Shown here: positions 13,512 to 13,672 of the stretch, piece by piece
Position numbering within the stretch: the stretch's first letter is position 1
How the letters are laid out: every line of letters starts with the position of its first letter
Source of the DNA: JBFXAN01 sp050184225
Lineage (GTDB): Bacteria > Chloroflexota > Dehalococcoidia > CAUJGQ01
DNA: 13,672 nt
Reading direction: 5' to 3'
NCBI GenBank assembly: GCA_050184225.1
Contig: JBFXAN010000172.1
Location: forward strand, 1-13,672
Notes under the pieces: model-generated
What the model was told of the DNA's origin: nothing
Seen by the model: the letters and a program-made list of their open reading frames with translations, nothing else
Databases searched by the model: none
Program-made: the position numbers and the translations under genes

Positions 13512-13672
13512 CTCACCCCCGACCCCTCTCCCGCCGGGGCGGGAGAGGGGAGCTTAGATCAACCGTGTACCTCAGCCACATCCGCGGTGCAGACTGACCG
13601 GTCGACCAGCTGATGCTCAAGGTCATTTCGTGCTCCCCTCTCCCGCCGTGCGGGAGTGGGGCCGGGGGTGAG
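13512..13672. repeat. REPIN-like inverted pair behind ppk
   Basis: The first unit, 13512-13550, has CTCACCCCCGA then a 12-bp perfect hairpin (CCCCTCTCCCGC at 13523-13534, GCGGGAGAGGGG at 13539-13550). The second unit, 13635-13672, has CCCCTCTCCCGC, a CGT loop, GCGGGAGTGGGG (one mismatch) and CCGGGGGTGAG. The outer ends, 13512-13534 and 13650-13672, are reverse complements with two mismatches over 23 bp. The 84 bp between the units hold no gene that I can see. The element runs into the window end. It could also serve as the 3' end of the ppk transcript. Confidence 0.8.

Overview
High-GC bacterial chromosome segment with compact, mostly housekeeping gene content. The mix of genes (GC-rich codon use, coaX-coaBC pair, FmdB-type zinc ribbon, lipoproteins with the W-P-D...L-G...Y-H-T-D module, several GC-rich intergenic inverted repeats) reminds me of Chloroflexota, perhaps Thermomicrobia. 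That placement is inference from style, not from a marker gene. I see no rRNA, tRNA, CRISPR array, transposase or phage gene.

Left part (126-1880, plus strand): an acyl-CoA dehydrogenase followed by a small unrecognised protein. Convergent to these on the minus strand lie a ZIP-type metal transporter (3948-3190) and an alpha/beta hydrolase (3146-1902), 43 bp apart and possibly co-transcribed. Next on the plus strand come a 56-residue one-helix membrane protein (4174-4344), a strong 13-bp hairpin that may be a terminator (4386-4417), a lipoprotein with a divergent NodB fold (4541-5350), and a nitrilase-family amidohydrolase (5408-6163). The nitrilase start codon begins on the last base of a perfect 26-bp inverted repeat.

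Middle part (6172-8890, minus strand): read in the direction of transcription, coaX (type III pantothenate kinase), coaBC (PPC synthetase/decarboxylase) and, further on, a stand-alone Lrp/AsnC ligand-binding (RAM) domain. coaX and coaBC overlap by ATGA and act in consecutive parts of coenzyme A synthesis. Short repeat families (7-bp GTCGGGA units and GGGCAGT/GGGCAAT units) sit at every junction of this cluster. They are translated into the C-terminus of CoaX and the N-terminus of CoaBC, form a 22-bp hairpin in front of coaX, and bracket the spacer in front of the RAM gene.

Right part: a divergent lipoprotein (9015-9605). On the minus strand, an unrecognised 229-residue protein (10722-10033) is followed by a Fur-like winged-helix protein without a metal-binding C-terminus (9981-9640). 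Then on the plus strand come an FmdB-type zinc ribbon protein (10840-11142) and polyphosphate kinase ppk1 (11404-13500). A 16-bp inverted repeat lies between the divergent 229-residue gene and fmdB, and ppk has a promoter-like site plus hairpins in its leader. The window ends in a REPIN-like pair of inverted GC-rich repeats.

I found no clear new multi-gene system. The points most worth checking are the translated 7-bp repeats at the coaX-coaBC junction, the hairpin abutting the nitrilase start, and several enzymes with substituted active-site residues.
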